A stretch of DNA of 5,750 nucleotides from an uncultured Lachnospiraceae bacterium (GCA_902797565.1 CADBTO010000040.1:1-5750), one strand, 5' to 3'. Positions 1 through 5,727 are shown, counted from the first letter of the stretch. The notes: a model not told the origin generated them from the letters alone. Numbers and translations: made by a program.

Positions 1-134
1 AAAAACCGGCGGAGGATCAGATTGCTTATATGAAGCTGCTGGATAAAAATGAGAAGGGGGAAGGGAAGATCGGTTTTGGAAATCAGGACATGAACCCGCT
101 TCCAACGGTGCGGGAGTTGGTGGAAAAGAAATAG
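1..134 (+). CDS. 3' end of an unidentified gene (partial)
   Basis: An open frame enters from the left edge (first full codon at 3) and stops at TAG 132-134. It gives 43 residues, beginning KPAEDQIAYMKLLDKNEKGE and ending PLPTVRELVEKK. The tail is hydrophilic and charged, with no membrane segment, so it looks like the C-terminus of a soluble protein. I do not recognise the family and assign no function. Only 26 bp separate its stop from the dut start, and no terminator lies between them, so the two are probably co-transcribed. Being real rather than a chance frame is supported by the dense purine-rich codons and by the close spacing to dut. Confidence 0.6.
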   Translation, partial: KPAEDQIAYMKLLDKNEKGEGKIGFGNQDMNPLPTVRELVEKK

Positions 135-160
135 CTGGCCGGGACTGGAAAAAATGGCTT

Positions 161-604
161 ATGGATGAAATGTTATTGAAAGTAAAACAACTCACCCCTC
201 TCGCGTCCCTGCCCGCACAGGCGAGCAGCGGGGCGGCGGGGTTTGACTTATGCGCAGCGCTGCCAGAGGCGCTGCATCTTCCGGCAGGGGAGACCCGCCT
301 CATCCCCTGCGGCTTTGCGATGGCAGTCCCGGAGGGGTATTTCGCTGCGGTGTTCGCACGGAGCGGGCTGTCCACGAAGGAGGGGCTGCGCCCGGCGAAC
401 TGCGTGGGAGTCATCGATTCGGATTACCGGGGCGAGGTCAAAGTCCCGCTGCATAATGACAGCGGGGAAGAGCGGACGGTTGAGCCGGGGCAGCGGATTG
501 CCCAGATGGTTCTGCTGCCCTGTCCGAAGGTGCGCATAGAATGCTGCGAGGAGCTGGATGAAACGGAGCGGGGCAGCGGGGGATTTGGCTCCACAGGACA
601 GTAG
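161..604 (+). CDS. dut: dUTP diphosphatase (trimeric dUTPase)
   Basis: Hydrolyses dUTP to dUMP and pyrophosphate in the cytoplasm, keeping uracil out of DNA and supplying dUMP for thymidylate synthesis. All five motifs of the homotrimeric family are visible in 147 residues: motif 1 AAGFDL (25-30), motif 2 ARSGL (66-70), motif 3 GVIDSDYRG (83-91), with D86 as the likely catalytic aspartate, motif 4 GQRIAQMV (110-117), and the glycine-rich motif 5 RGSGGFGSTG (137-146) that closes over the substrate. Length is normal for bacterial Dut. The start at 161 has a weak GGAAAAA 8-14 nt upstream; the next ATG, at 170, has a poorer upstream site but would also leave the fold intact. It lies 26 bp after the preceding gene and converges on the WYL gene. 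The gene is GC-rich (41 of 60 bases in 221-280 by hand count). Confidence 0.96.
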   Translation: MDEMLLKVKQLTPLASLPAQASSGAAGFDLCAALPEALHLPAGETRLIPCGFAMAVPEGYFAAVFARSGLSTKEGLRPANCVGVIDSDYRGEVKVPLHNDSGEERTVEPGQRIAQMVLLPCPKVRIECCEELDETERGSGGFGSTGQ

Positions 605-624
605 GACACTTGCCCGCCTGCTGG

Positions 625-734
625 CCAATCCTGGCGATTACCCGGCATCCGGGCAGCTGGTTCATATCTGGCAGTCGCCCGGCATCCGGGCTACTGGTTC
701 ATATCTGGCAGTCGCCCGGCATCCGGACTGCTGG
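625..734. repeat. 37-bp tandem repeat, about three copies
   Basis: Copies lie at 698-734, 661-697 and 625-660; the last is degenerate and 36 bp. The first 29 bases of the two better copies (661-689 and 698-726) are identical. A further decayed fragment may precede 625. Each unit holds a small palindrome CCCGG-CAT-CCGGG (641-653; 678-690, where a flanking G-C pair extends it to 677-691; weaker in the third). The array fills the convergent gap between dut and the minus-strand WYL gene and enters the WYL coding end. There is no T-run beside the hairpins, so they are not typical terminators, though they could serve as 3'-end structures for either transcript. Units abut with no spacers, which excludes CRISPR. 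Confidence 0.9.
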
Positions 735-1869
735 TGTCCCGCGTGTCCTGCGTGTCCTGCGAATACTGCGCCGCGGCCGCCAGATAACGTTCTTTGAGGC
801 GCTCCTGCAGCTTCCGGGGAGAGAGGATGCGTGCCTCGCTCCCGAAGGGGAAGAAGTATGCTTCGGCCTGCCGGAGCGTGCAGTGGAAGCAGTAGACGCG
901 GCTGTCGGTTTTGGAGGCTTCCGGCCGGGCATCCGCGTCATCCTGCAGCTGCGGGCGCAGGGGAAGGCAGGTATGGAAGAGGTATTCTCCCAGCTTTGTC
1001 AGTTCCACGGCAATGTCTTCTGCCGGATCGTCCACAAAAGCAACGCCGGATTCCTGAAGCTTTTTTGCAATCTCGTTTCGCTCTGCGAAGGAAAGCTGCC
1101 GGGTGCGCTTGTAATGGATGCGGACGTGCTCGATGTCTGCAATACGGAAGGAAGAAATGATCCAGTTTTGCGGGGTGTCGTCTGATCCGGCAGGCAGGGC
1201 CTTTCCGATCAGGTAATGGAACTGGCGCTGCGGATCGGTTTCAATTGCATAGGGCCGCAGGAACAGGATCCGTCCATCACGGAGGGAAAGCTCCAGGGGT
1301 TGCGGAAGCGCGTCACGGAGTGCACAGATCTGTTTGTAGAAATAGATGGTTTCACGCTCCAGAGGGGGCCGCTTCGCGTATTCTTCGAGGACGGTTTTGA
1401 TATAGAGTCCGCGCTGGCCGTCAAAGACTTCGTTTGTATAGGGGAGGTTTGACAGTTCCTGTTCAAACAGCTCTGCCACAACCTTTTTGTTCAGACGGAA
1501 ATGTTTTGGCGCAGTCTGGGGAGCGAGGGGATCCGAGGAGCGGCGGACACCCAGATGTTTCCGGTAGAAGTCTGCCCGTTCTTTGAAGGAACGGAGCAAT
1601 GCGTCCTGCTGCGCTGTTTCTTCAAGCTGCTGGATCTCCCAGTCTATGTTTCCCGGGAAATAATCGCCGTCCCTGTTTTTTCCATAATGATAATCATTGA
1701 GGAGCAGCTGGTTCAGGAATGTGGATAAGGTAAATTCGGCCCCCCGGGCTCCGGAAAATGCCGCGCGGTCCTGTTCCAGGATCTGGCAGGCAAAGGCGGA
1801 GGGCTGGATATGCTGCAGTGTGGTCGCATTATCCCGAAAGCTTTTCTTTTGCACGTTCGTCTGTTTCAT
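691..1869 (-). CDS. WYL-domain protein, probable transcription regulator
   Basis: A 392-residue protein. The C-terminal half looks like a WYL family regulator. Residues 204-260 form the WYL core, with FHYLIG (217-222) at the WYL position and FRIADIEHV (241-249) after it. Residues 326-369 match the typical WYL C-terminal extension, with QAEAYFFPFG and ARILSPRKLQERL followed by an alanine-rich helix. The N-terminal part (about 24-63, with FTLSTFLNQLLLNDY) may be a ribbon-helix-helix-like DNA-binding region; this is inference. WYL proteins are generally transcription regulators sensing nucleotide or nucleic-acid ligands; the target here is unknown. The start is set by AAGGAA (1875-1880, minus strand), 5 nt before ATG. 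It is the only minus-strand gene in the window, divergent from secG and convergent with dut. The last residues are repeat-derived: QDT-QDT-RDT (371-379), then SPDAGRLPDMNQ, with the TAG stop (691-693) inside a 37-bp repeat unit. Confidence 0.85.
   Translation of the reverse strand: MKQTNVQKKSFRDNATTLQHIQPSAFACQILEQDRAAFSGARGAEFTLSTFLNQLLLNDYHYGKNRDGDYFPGNIDWEIQQLEETAQQDALLRSFKERADFYRKHLGVRRSSDPLAPQTAPKHFRLNKKVVAELFEQELSNLPYTNEVFDGQRGLYIKTVLEEYAKRPPLERETIYFYKQICALRDALPQPLELSLRDGRILFLRPYAIETDPQRQFHYLIGKALPAGSDDTPQNWIISSFRIADIEHVRIHYKRTRQLSFAERNEIAKKLQESGVAFVDDPAEDIAVELTKLGEYLFHTCLPLRPQLQDDADARPEASKTDSRVYCFHCTLRQAEAYFFPFGSEARILSPRKLQERLKERYLAAAAQYSQDTQDTRDTSSPDAGRLPDMNQ
734..760. repeat. 9-bp tandem repeat, three copies, in the WYL gene
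   Basis: Three 9-bp units lie end to end at 734-742, 743-751 and 752-760 (plus strand GTGTCCCGC, GTGTCCTGC, GTGTCCTGC). They keep the frame and encode QDT, QDT, RDT near the C-terminus of the WYL protein on the minus strand. They directly abut the 37-bp array, so the whole end of this gene is made of short tandem repeats. Confidence 0.85.
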
Positions 1870-1915
1870 GTTATTTCCTTATGAGATGTTTTGGTGTGAT
1901 TTGTTTTTCAGCATC

Positions 1916-1944
1916 AATATAACATTTTTTCTATCGAAAAGAAA
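1916..1944 (-). promoter_or_regulatory. Putative promoter of the WYL gene
   Basis: On the minus strand, TATATT (plus coordinates 1916-1921) is preceded by TG and one base (TGTTATATT, 1916-1924), an extended -10. Seventeen bases upstream is a weak -35 (TTTCTT, 1939-1944), which an extended -10 can tolerate. The 5' leader would be about 40 nt. A near-palindrome, TTTTC-TATC-GAAAA (1927-1940), overlaps the spacer and -35 and could be an operator. Assigned by eye. Confidence 0.5.
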
Positions 1945-2007
1945 GCGGAATGCAGGTATTGTTTTTGATTTTATACAAGAATATGTATGGAATACAGAAA
2001 AAAACAC

Positions 2008-2036
2008 TTGCTTTTGGTTTTCATATATGATAAAGT
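2008..2036 (+). promoter_or_regulatory. Putative promoter of secG
   Basis: TTGCTT (2008-2013), 17 bases, then TAAAGT (2031-2036) with an extended -10 TG at 2028-2029. Spacing is ideal for a vegetative sigma factor, and the surrounding DNA is AT-rich. Transcription would start near 2043, giving a leader of about 30 nt before the secG GTG codon. It is the only good plus-strand promoter seen in the gap. Confidence 0.65.
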
Positions 2037-2055
2037 AGAACAAGATTTTGTGTGA

Positions 2056-2062
2056 AAGGTGG
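2056..2062 (+). promoter_or_regulatory. Shine-Dalgarno fixing the secG GTG start
   Basis: AAGGTGG at 2056-2062 lies 11 nt before GTG 2074-2076. No ATG in the secG frame lies nearby, so this site decides for the GTG start, which gives MAILKTV as N-terminus, right for SecG. Confidence 0.75.
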
Positions 2063-2073
2063 TCTGATTCAAA

Positions 2074-2328
2074 GTGGCAATTCTGAAGACTGTATTGATG
2101 GTGGTGTTCATTCTGATTTGTGTGGCACTGACCGTGATTATATTGTCCCAGGAAGGGAAAAATGCGGGACTTGGTTCCCTGAGTGGCCAGCAGGTGGCGG
2201 CAGACAGTTATTGGAGCCGGAACAAGGGGCGTACCAGAGAGGGGCTTCTGATTCGTGTTACCACGATACTGGTGGTGTTGTTCTTTATACTTTCTGCAGT
2301 ATTGAATCTGGGTGTTTTTAACAAATAA
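2074..2328 (+). CDS. secG: Preprotein translocase subunit SecG
   Basis: Small membrane subunit of the SecYEG channel, which assists SecA-driven protein export. The 84 residues have the family layout: a first membrane helix (about 4-24, hydrophobic LKTVLMVVFILICVALTVII), a short loop with the family signature SQEGKNAGLGSLSG (25-38), a polar stretch with YWSRNKGRTREG (46-57), and a second helix (about 59-80). Length is typical. It starts with GTG. It is the first gene after the divergent promoter region and is followed by a strong terminator, then by rnr 45 bp downstream. The secG-rnr-smpB order is common in clostridia, which supports the call. Confidence 0.93.
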   Translation: MAILKTVLMVVFILICVALTVIILSQEGKNAGLGSLSGQQVAADSYWSRNKGRTREGLLIRVTTILVVLFFILSAVLNLGVFNK

Positions 2329-2337
2329 AGGAGATTC

Positions 2338-2368
2338 GGGGACGTCTGTTTGGGATGTCCCCTTTTTT
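2338..2368 (+). terminator. Intrinsic terminator between secG and rnr
   Basis: The left arm 2338-2347 (GGGGACGTCT) pairs with 2353-2362 (GGATGTCCCC), ten pairs including G-U wobbles, with a 5-nt loop (2348-2352) and a run of six T (2363-2368). It begins 9 nt after the secG stop. The T-run ends only 5 nt before the rnr ATG, so rnr expression from the secG promoter needs read-through. Confidence 0.85.
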
Positions 2369-2373
2369 AGGAT

Positions 2374-4473
2374 ATGTCGAGTGAATATTTAACAGGAAAA
2401 TTTTTTGGGAACGCGAAGGGGTTCGGTTTTGTGTCCGTAGAGGGATATGAGTCAGATTTTTTTGTATCGGAAGAAAATACAGGCTATGCGTTCCATGGGG
2501 ATGAAGTCCGGATCAAGCCGCTTGGATTCGATGGAAGGGGTAGGCAGGAGGCGCTCGTCACGGAAATACTGGCCCATGCATATGATACGGTGGTGGGCGT
2601 GTACGAAAAAGACGGGAGTTATGGGTTTGTGATACCGGATGACCGGAAGCTGGTGCACGATATCTATATTCCCCGTGAAAAGTCGATGGGTGCCGTCACC
2701 GGGCACAAGGTGGTCTGCCGGCTCACGTTCTATGGCAGCATGAACCGGAAGCCGGAGGGAGAGATCGCTGCAATCCTGGGGCACAAGGATGATCCCGGGG
2801 TGGATATCCTTTCGGTTGTTTATGCGAAGAAGATCCCGGACAAGTTTCCGGAAGAGGTGCAGGAAGAAGCGCGGAAAGTGGCAAAACCTGTCAATGGCTG
2901 GTATCGCAGGGGCAGGGTGGATCTGCGGGAGGAGCTGACCATTACGATTGACGGGGCGGATTCAAAAGATCTGGATGATGCGATTTCGCTTCGGAAAAAA
3001 GGAGAGGACTATGTGCTTGGGGTGCATATTGCAGATGTGTCCCATTATGTCCGGGAAGGCAGCGCTTTGGATCAGGAGGCGAGGCGGCGGGGGAACAGCG
3101 TCTATCTGACGGGAACCGTGATCCCGATGCTGCCCCAGATCCTCTGTAATGAGATCTGTTCTTTGAACCCTGGGGAAGACCGCCTGGCATTGTCCTGCCT
3201 GGTGACTTTGGATAAGAAGGCAAGGCCCGTGGGGTTTGAGCTGGTGGAGTCCGTGATTCGCAGTGACCGCAGGATGACCTATGATGCGGTGAACGAAATT
3301 CTGGAACATCCGGATGGGGAGCTTGCACTGGATCCACAGCTGGAGTCGATTGTGCCCATGCTGGTCAAGTGTGAGATCATTTCAGAACTTTTGGAGAAAC
3401 GGAGACGGAAACGAGGTGCAATAGATTTCGAATTTCCGGAATCTGTTATCAAATTGGATGAAACGGGCGTGCCTGTGGATATCCACCCATACGAACGGGG
3501 AAAGTCCCAGCGCATGATCGAGAGTTTCATGCTTTGTGCCAATGAGACCGTGGCACATGCTGCCTTTGATGCAGGACTGCCGTTCGTATACCGCATCCAC
3601 GGGAATCCGGATGCGGACCGGCTTGCATCGCTGAAGAGCCTGGCAGGGCGTCTGGGATATACATTAAATGGAGATATAAATAAAATGGAGCCAAAATATC
3701 TCCAACAACTTGTTTGGCAATCTGAAGGAGAACCGGAAGAATCGTTAATCCAGGTTCTGGTACTCCGGTCTATGCAGCGTGCAGCGTATGGGACAGAGGA
3801 AACATCGCATTTCGGTCTGGCGGCACCGTTTTATTGCCATTTTACTTCTCCGATCCGGCGTTATCCGGATTTGCAGATCCATCGGATTTTGAAAGAAGGA
3901 TTGATCACAAATAAGAAATTAAGGAAGCTGACTAAAAAGCGCAGGGCGCATTATGAAAAACTGCTCCCGGGAGTTGCGAAAAGCTGTTCCGATCTGGAAC
4001 GGCGTGCAGATGAAGCGGAACGGGAGGTCGTAAAGATCAAGAAAGCGCTTTATATGGAACAATTCCTGGGACAGGAGTTTTCCGGCCGGGTATCCGGCCT
4101 CACTTCCTGGGGGATTTATGTGGCATTGCCGAATACGGTGGAAGGGATGGTTCCGTTCCGGGATATGATGGATGACCATTACAATTTCGATGAAGCGGAT
4201 TATGTGGTTGTGGGAGAGCGCAGCGGCAGGACCTACCATTTGGGAGATGCTGTTTCGGTCCTTGTAGCCCGGGTTGATCTGGAAACATCCAACATTGATT
4301 TTGTCCTGGCTGGAAGAGGGTGGGCAAAAGGAAGTTCTTCTTCATATCCGATCAAGGGAAAGACGGAAAAGTCTTCCAAAAAATCGGGATATTTGCTCGA
4401 AAAACCGGAGAAAAAGAAGAAAAAGAAAAAGGATCGGGAAAAAAAGCATGGGAAAAAGCAAGGGAAAAAATGA
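2374..4473 (+). CDS. rnr: Ribonuclease R (3'-5' exoribonuclease)
   Basis: Degrades structured RNA processively from the 3' end; works in RNA quality control and, with tmRNA-SmpB, on mRNAs of stalled ribosomes. Domains in 699 residues: cold-shock domain 1 (about 5-66, with NAKGFGFV), cold-shock domain 2 (about 67-137), RNB nuclease (about 180-510), S1 domain (about 566-646, starting GQEFSGRVSGLTSWGIYV) and a lysine-rich tail (660-699). The metal-binding aspartates D193, D199, D201 and D202 are present in TIDGADSKDLDDAIS, as is HFTSPIRRYPDLQIHR (489-504). Y244 in NSVYL is probably the tyrosine that positions the RNA end. It is shorter than E. coli (about 813) and B. subtilis (about 779) RNase R because the N-terminal winged-helix region is missing. 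TAG at 2368 closes the frame upstream, so 2374 is the first possible start. The only purine site, AGG at 2369-2371, is too close to the ATG. Overlaps smpB by 26 bp. Confidence 0.95.
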   Translation: MSSEYLTGKFFGNAKGFGFVSVEGYESDFFVSEENTGYAFHGDEVRIKPLGFDGRGRQEALVTEILAHAYDTVVGVYEKDGSYGFVIPDDRKLVHDIYIPREKSMGAVTGHKVVCRLTFYGSMNRKPEGEIAAILGHKDDPGVDILSVVYAKKIPDKFPEEVQEEARKVAKPVNGWYRRGRVDLREELTITIDGADSKDLDDAISLRKKGEDYVLGVHIADVSHYVREGSALDQEARRRGNSVYLTGTVIPMLPQILCNEICSLNPGEDRLALSCLVTLDKKARPVGFELVESVIRSDRRMTYDAVNEILEHPDGELALDPQLESIVPMLVKCEIISELLEKRRRKRGAIDFEFPESVIKLDETGVPVDIHPYERGKSQRMIESFMLCANETVAHAAFDAGLPFVYRIHGNPDADRLASLKSLAGRLGYTLNGDINKMEPKYLQQLVWQSEGEPEESLIQVLVLRSMQRAAYGTEETSHFGLAAPFYCHFTSPIRRYPDLQIHRILKEGLITNKKLRKLTKKRRAHYEKLLPGVAKSCSDLERRADEAEREVVKIKKALYMEQFLGQEFSGRVSGLTSWGIYVALPNTVEGMVPFRDMMDDHYNFDEADYVVVGERSGRTYHLGDAVSVLVARVDLETSNIDFVLAGRGWAKGSSSSYPIKGKTEKSSKKSGYLLEKPEKKKKKKKDREKKHGKKQGKK

Positions 4474-4933
4474 CGGGGGCGGCAGGCTCATCGCAAATAA
4501 CAAAAAGGTCTTCCATGATTATTTTCTGGAAGAGACATTTGAAGCAGGGATTGCGCTGGCAGGAACGGAGGTGAAGTCCCTGCGGAATGGGAAATGTTCG
4601 ATTAAGGAATCTTATATCCGGATTGAAAAAGGCGAGGCGTTTATCCTGCAGATGCATATTCCGCCGTATGAGATGGGGAACATCATGAACAAGGATCCCC
4701 TGCGTCCGCGAAAACTCCTGCTCCACAAGCCACAGATCCGAAGGCTGGCGCAAAAATTAAAAGAAACAGGTTATACAATCGTGCCGGTGAAGGTTTATTT
4801 TTCCGGCAGCCTGGTGAAAGTTTTGATCGGGCTCGCCAAAGGAAAGAAAAATTATGACAAGCGTGCAGATATTGCGAAAAAGGATATGAAGCGGGAAGCG
4901 ATGCGGGACTTCAAGGCGAAGGTACGCGGCTAG
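4448..4933 (+). CDS. smpB: SsrA-binding protein SmpB
   Basis: Binds tmRNA and delivers it to ribosomes stalled on mRNAs without a stop codon (trans-translation). The 161 residues carry the full family pattern: ANNKKVFHDYFLEETFEAGI (16-35), GTEVKSLR (39-46), MHIPPYEMGN (69-78), the KGKKNYDKR segment (131-139) and the basic C-terminal tail DIAKKDMKREAMRDFKAK (141-158) that enters the decoding centre. The frame is open further upstream to 4274, but the family N-terminus fits ATG 4448, which lies inside the lysine tail of rnr. The purine-rich rnr codons (AGGA at 4430-4433 and GGGAAAAAAAG at 4436-4446) serve as a diffuse ribosome site, and translational coupling is likely. The last 33 bp, including the TAG stop, are the first unit of a 35-bp repeat. 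Confidence 0.95.
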   Translation: MGKSKGKNDGGGRLIANNKKVFHDYFLEETFEAGIALAGTEVKSLRNGKCSIKESYIRIEKGEAFILQMHIPPYEMGNIMNKDPLRPRKLLLHKPQIRRLAQKLKETGYTIVPVKVYFSGSLVKVLIGLAKGKKNYDKRADIAKKDMKREAMRDFKAKVRG

Positions 4934-5030
4934 GGATGCGGGACTTCAAGATGAAGATACGCGGCTTGAGATGCGGAATATCAATACGAAGGTGCGCAAG
5001 AGATATGGGACTTCAAGGCGGATTTTCAAT
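4901..5030. repeat. 35-bp degenerate tandem repeat from the smpB end
   Basis: Unit A (4901-4935) is the smpB tail MRDFKAKVRG plus its TAG stop. Unit B (4936-4970) matches A at 30 of 35 positions; the TAG has become TTG. Unit C (4971-5004) is 34 bp and more decayed, though its start (ATGCGG) and middle (CGAAGGTGCGC) are clear. Unit D (5005-5030) is partial and has lost two bases, but shares GGGACTTCAAGGCG exactly with unit A. The array fills the whole gap between smpB and the Nudix gene. I see no promoter or terminator in it. Confidence 0.85.
5014..5020 (+). promoter_or_regulatory. Shine-Dalgarno of the Nudix gene, repeat-derived
   Basis: AAGGCGG at 5014-5020 lies 10 nt before ATG 5031. Its AAGGCG is the copy, in unit D, of the Lys-Ala codons of the smpB tail (4913-4918). 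It selects 5031 over the in-frame ATG at 4971, which lies in repeat unit C and has no comparable site. Confidence 0.6.
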
Positions 5031-5645
5031 ATGGACTTAACAAAAATTATACAGATTGCGCGGGGGCGCAGCGCTTTCTCCGAACCGGGGCAGGAAGTTC
5101 CTATGCGGGAGGCGGCGGTGCTGGTTCCACTGGTTGAACAGGCAGGAGCGGTTTCGATTCTGTTTGAAGTTCGCAGCAATCGCATTTCCCAGGGCGGGGA
5201 GGTGTCTTTTCCCGGCGGGCATCTTCTGCCGGGGGAACTGCCGGAACAGGCGGCCGTCCGCGAGAGTGCGGAGGAGCTGCTGATGGATGCCTCTGGGATT
5301 GAGCTGCTTTGTCCCCTGCATATCCTCTCACGCGGGGCAGGAGACCGGGTGTATGCTTATCTGGGGATTCTGCGGGGCGCGTATTCATTCCAAAAGGATG
5401 AGGTAGAGCGGCTTTTTACGGTTCCGTTTTCGTATTTCCTGGAGAATGAACCAAAGGCTTATGGTGCCAGTACAGTCACCTGCCCGGACGATGATTTCCC
5501 CTTCCATCTTGTGAAAGGGGGCAGGGCGTATCCGTTCTTCCGGTCCCGGAAAATCTATTATTTTTATGAAGTGGATGGGGAAGTGATCTGGGGGTTGACA
5601 GCGGCATTTTTGTATCATATGTCACGACTTTTCAAAGAGGAATGA
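5031..5645 (+). CDS. Nudix hydrolase, CoA pyrophosphatase (NudL) type
   Basis: Predicted to split a nucleoside diphosphate linked to another group; the subfamily suggests CoA or its derivatives, releasing phosphopantetheine and 3',5'-ADP. From 5031 it has 204 residues. The NudL/UPF0035 signature lies just before the Nudix box: ILFEVRSNRISQGGEVSFPG (43-62). The Nudix box runs from G63 to about 85: G63, E69, R77, E78, E81 and E82 are all present, so the metal site looks intact. The usual glycine after the EE pair is L84, and S79 replaces a hydrophobic residue. The C-terminal part (FTVPFSYFLENEP, 129-141) resembles clostridial relatives. An in-frame ATG at 4971 would add 20 residues read from repeat DNA; the Shine-Dalgarno favours 5031. 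It is 97 bp after smpB with no terminator between, so it may ride on that transcript. Substrate is inferred from family only. Confidence 0.85.
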   Translation: MDLTKIIQIARGRSAFSEPGQEVPMREAAVLVPLVEQAGAVSILFEVRSNRISQGGEVSFPGGHLLPGELPEQAAVRESAEELLMDASGIELLCPLHILSRGAGDRVYAYLGILRGAYSFQKDEVERLFTVPFSYFLENEPKAYGASTVTCPDDDFPFHLVKGGRAYPFFRSRKIYYFYEVDGEVIWGLTAAFLYHMSRLFKEE

Positions 5646-5662
5646 GCCGCCGTGCGGTTTTG

Positions 5663-5702
5663 GGGCAAAAACGGGTGTGTTTTTGCCCGTTTTTCATTTT
5701 TA
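5663..5702 (+). terminator. Intrinsic terminator after the Nudix gene
   Basis: A perfect 10-bp stem, GGGCAAAAAC (5663-5672) with GTTTTTGCCC (5679-5688), 6-nt loop, followed by a T-rich tract (5690-5701, interrupted by CA). It starts 17 nt after the Nudix stop. The opposite strand lacks a T-run after the stem, so it works for plus-strand transcripts and probably ends the rnr-smpB-Nudix unit. Confidence 0.85.
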
Positions 5703-5727
5703 TGCGACGGGGTGCGCAGTGAAAATT

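Noticed and set aside
625..734. CRISPR array
   Set aside because: Units are directly abutting with no variable spacers, only about three copies, and no cas gene is near.
610..1185. Long plus-strand open frame opposite the WYL gene
   Set aside because: It is antisense to a recognisable WYL domain, has no ribosome site, and its start is proline-rich repeat translation.
1697..2038. Plus-strand frame of 113 residues running through the intergenic gap
   Set aside because: Half is antisense to the WYL gene and half is translated promoter DNA; no ribosome site or recognisable protein pattern.
2302..2330. Promoter for rnr inside the end of secG (TTGAAT, 17 bases, ATAAAG)
   Set aside because: The -10 is poor and transcripts would start at the terminator hairpin, so it would not bypass it. 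Too weak to list.
2942..3600. Minus-strand open frames within rnr
   Set aside because: They mirror the codon structure of rnr, overlap its catalytic domain, and have no ribosome site or recognisable motifs.
4274..4447. Upstream in-frame extension of smpB to an ATG at 4274
   Set aside because: The added 58 residues overlap the rnr S1 domain and tail in another frame, read as a basic low-complexity shadow, and have no counterpart in SmpB, whose family N-terminus fits 4448.
4971..5030. Longer Nudix start at 4971
   Set aside because: The extra 20 residues come from decayed copies of the smpB tail and are unlike Nudix N-termini; the ribosome site supports 5031.
4934..5030. tmRNA (ssrA) gene next to smpB
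   Set aside because: The gap is only 97 bp and fully explained by repeat units; no tRNA-like acceptor or tag-coding sequence is visible here or after 5645.
5647..5661. Small hairpin CCGC-CGT-GCGG followed by TTTT just after the Nudix stop
   Set aside because: Only a 4-bp stem and four T; the 10-bp stem at 5663-5688 is the convincing terminator.
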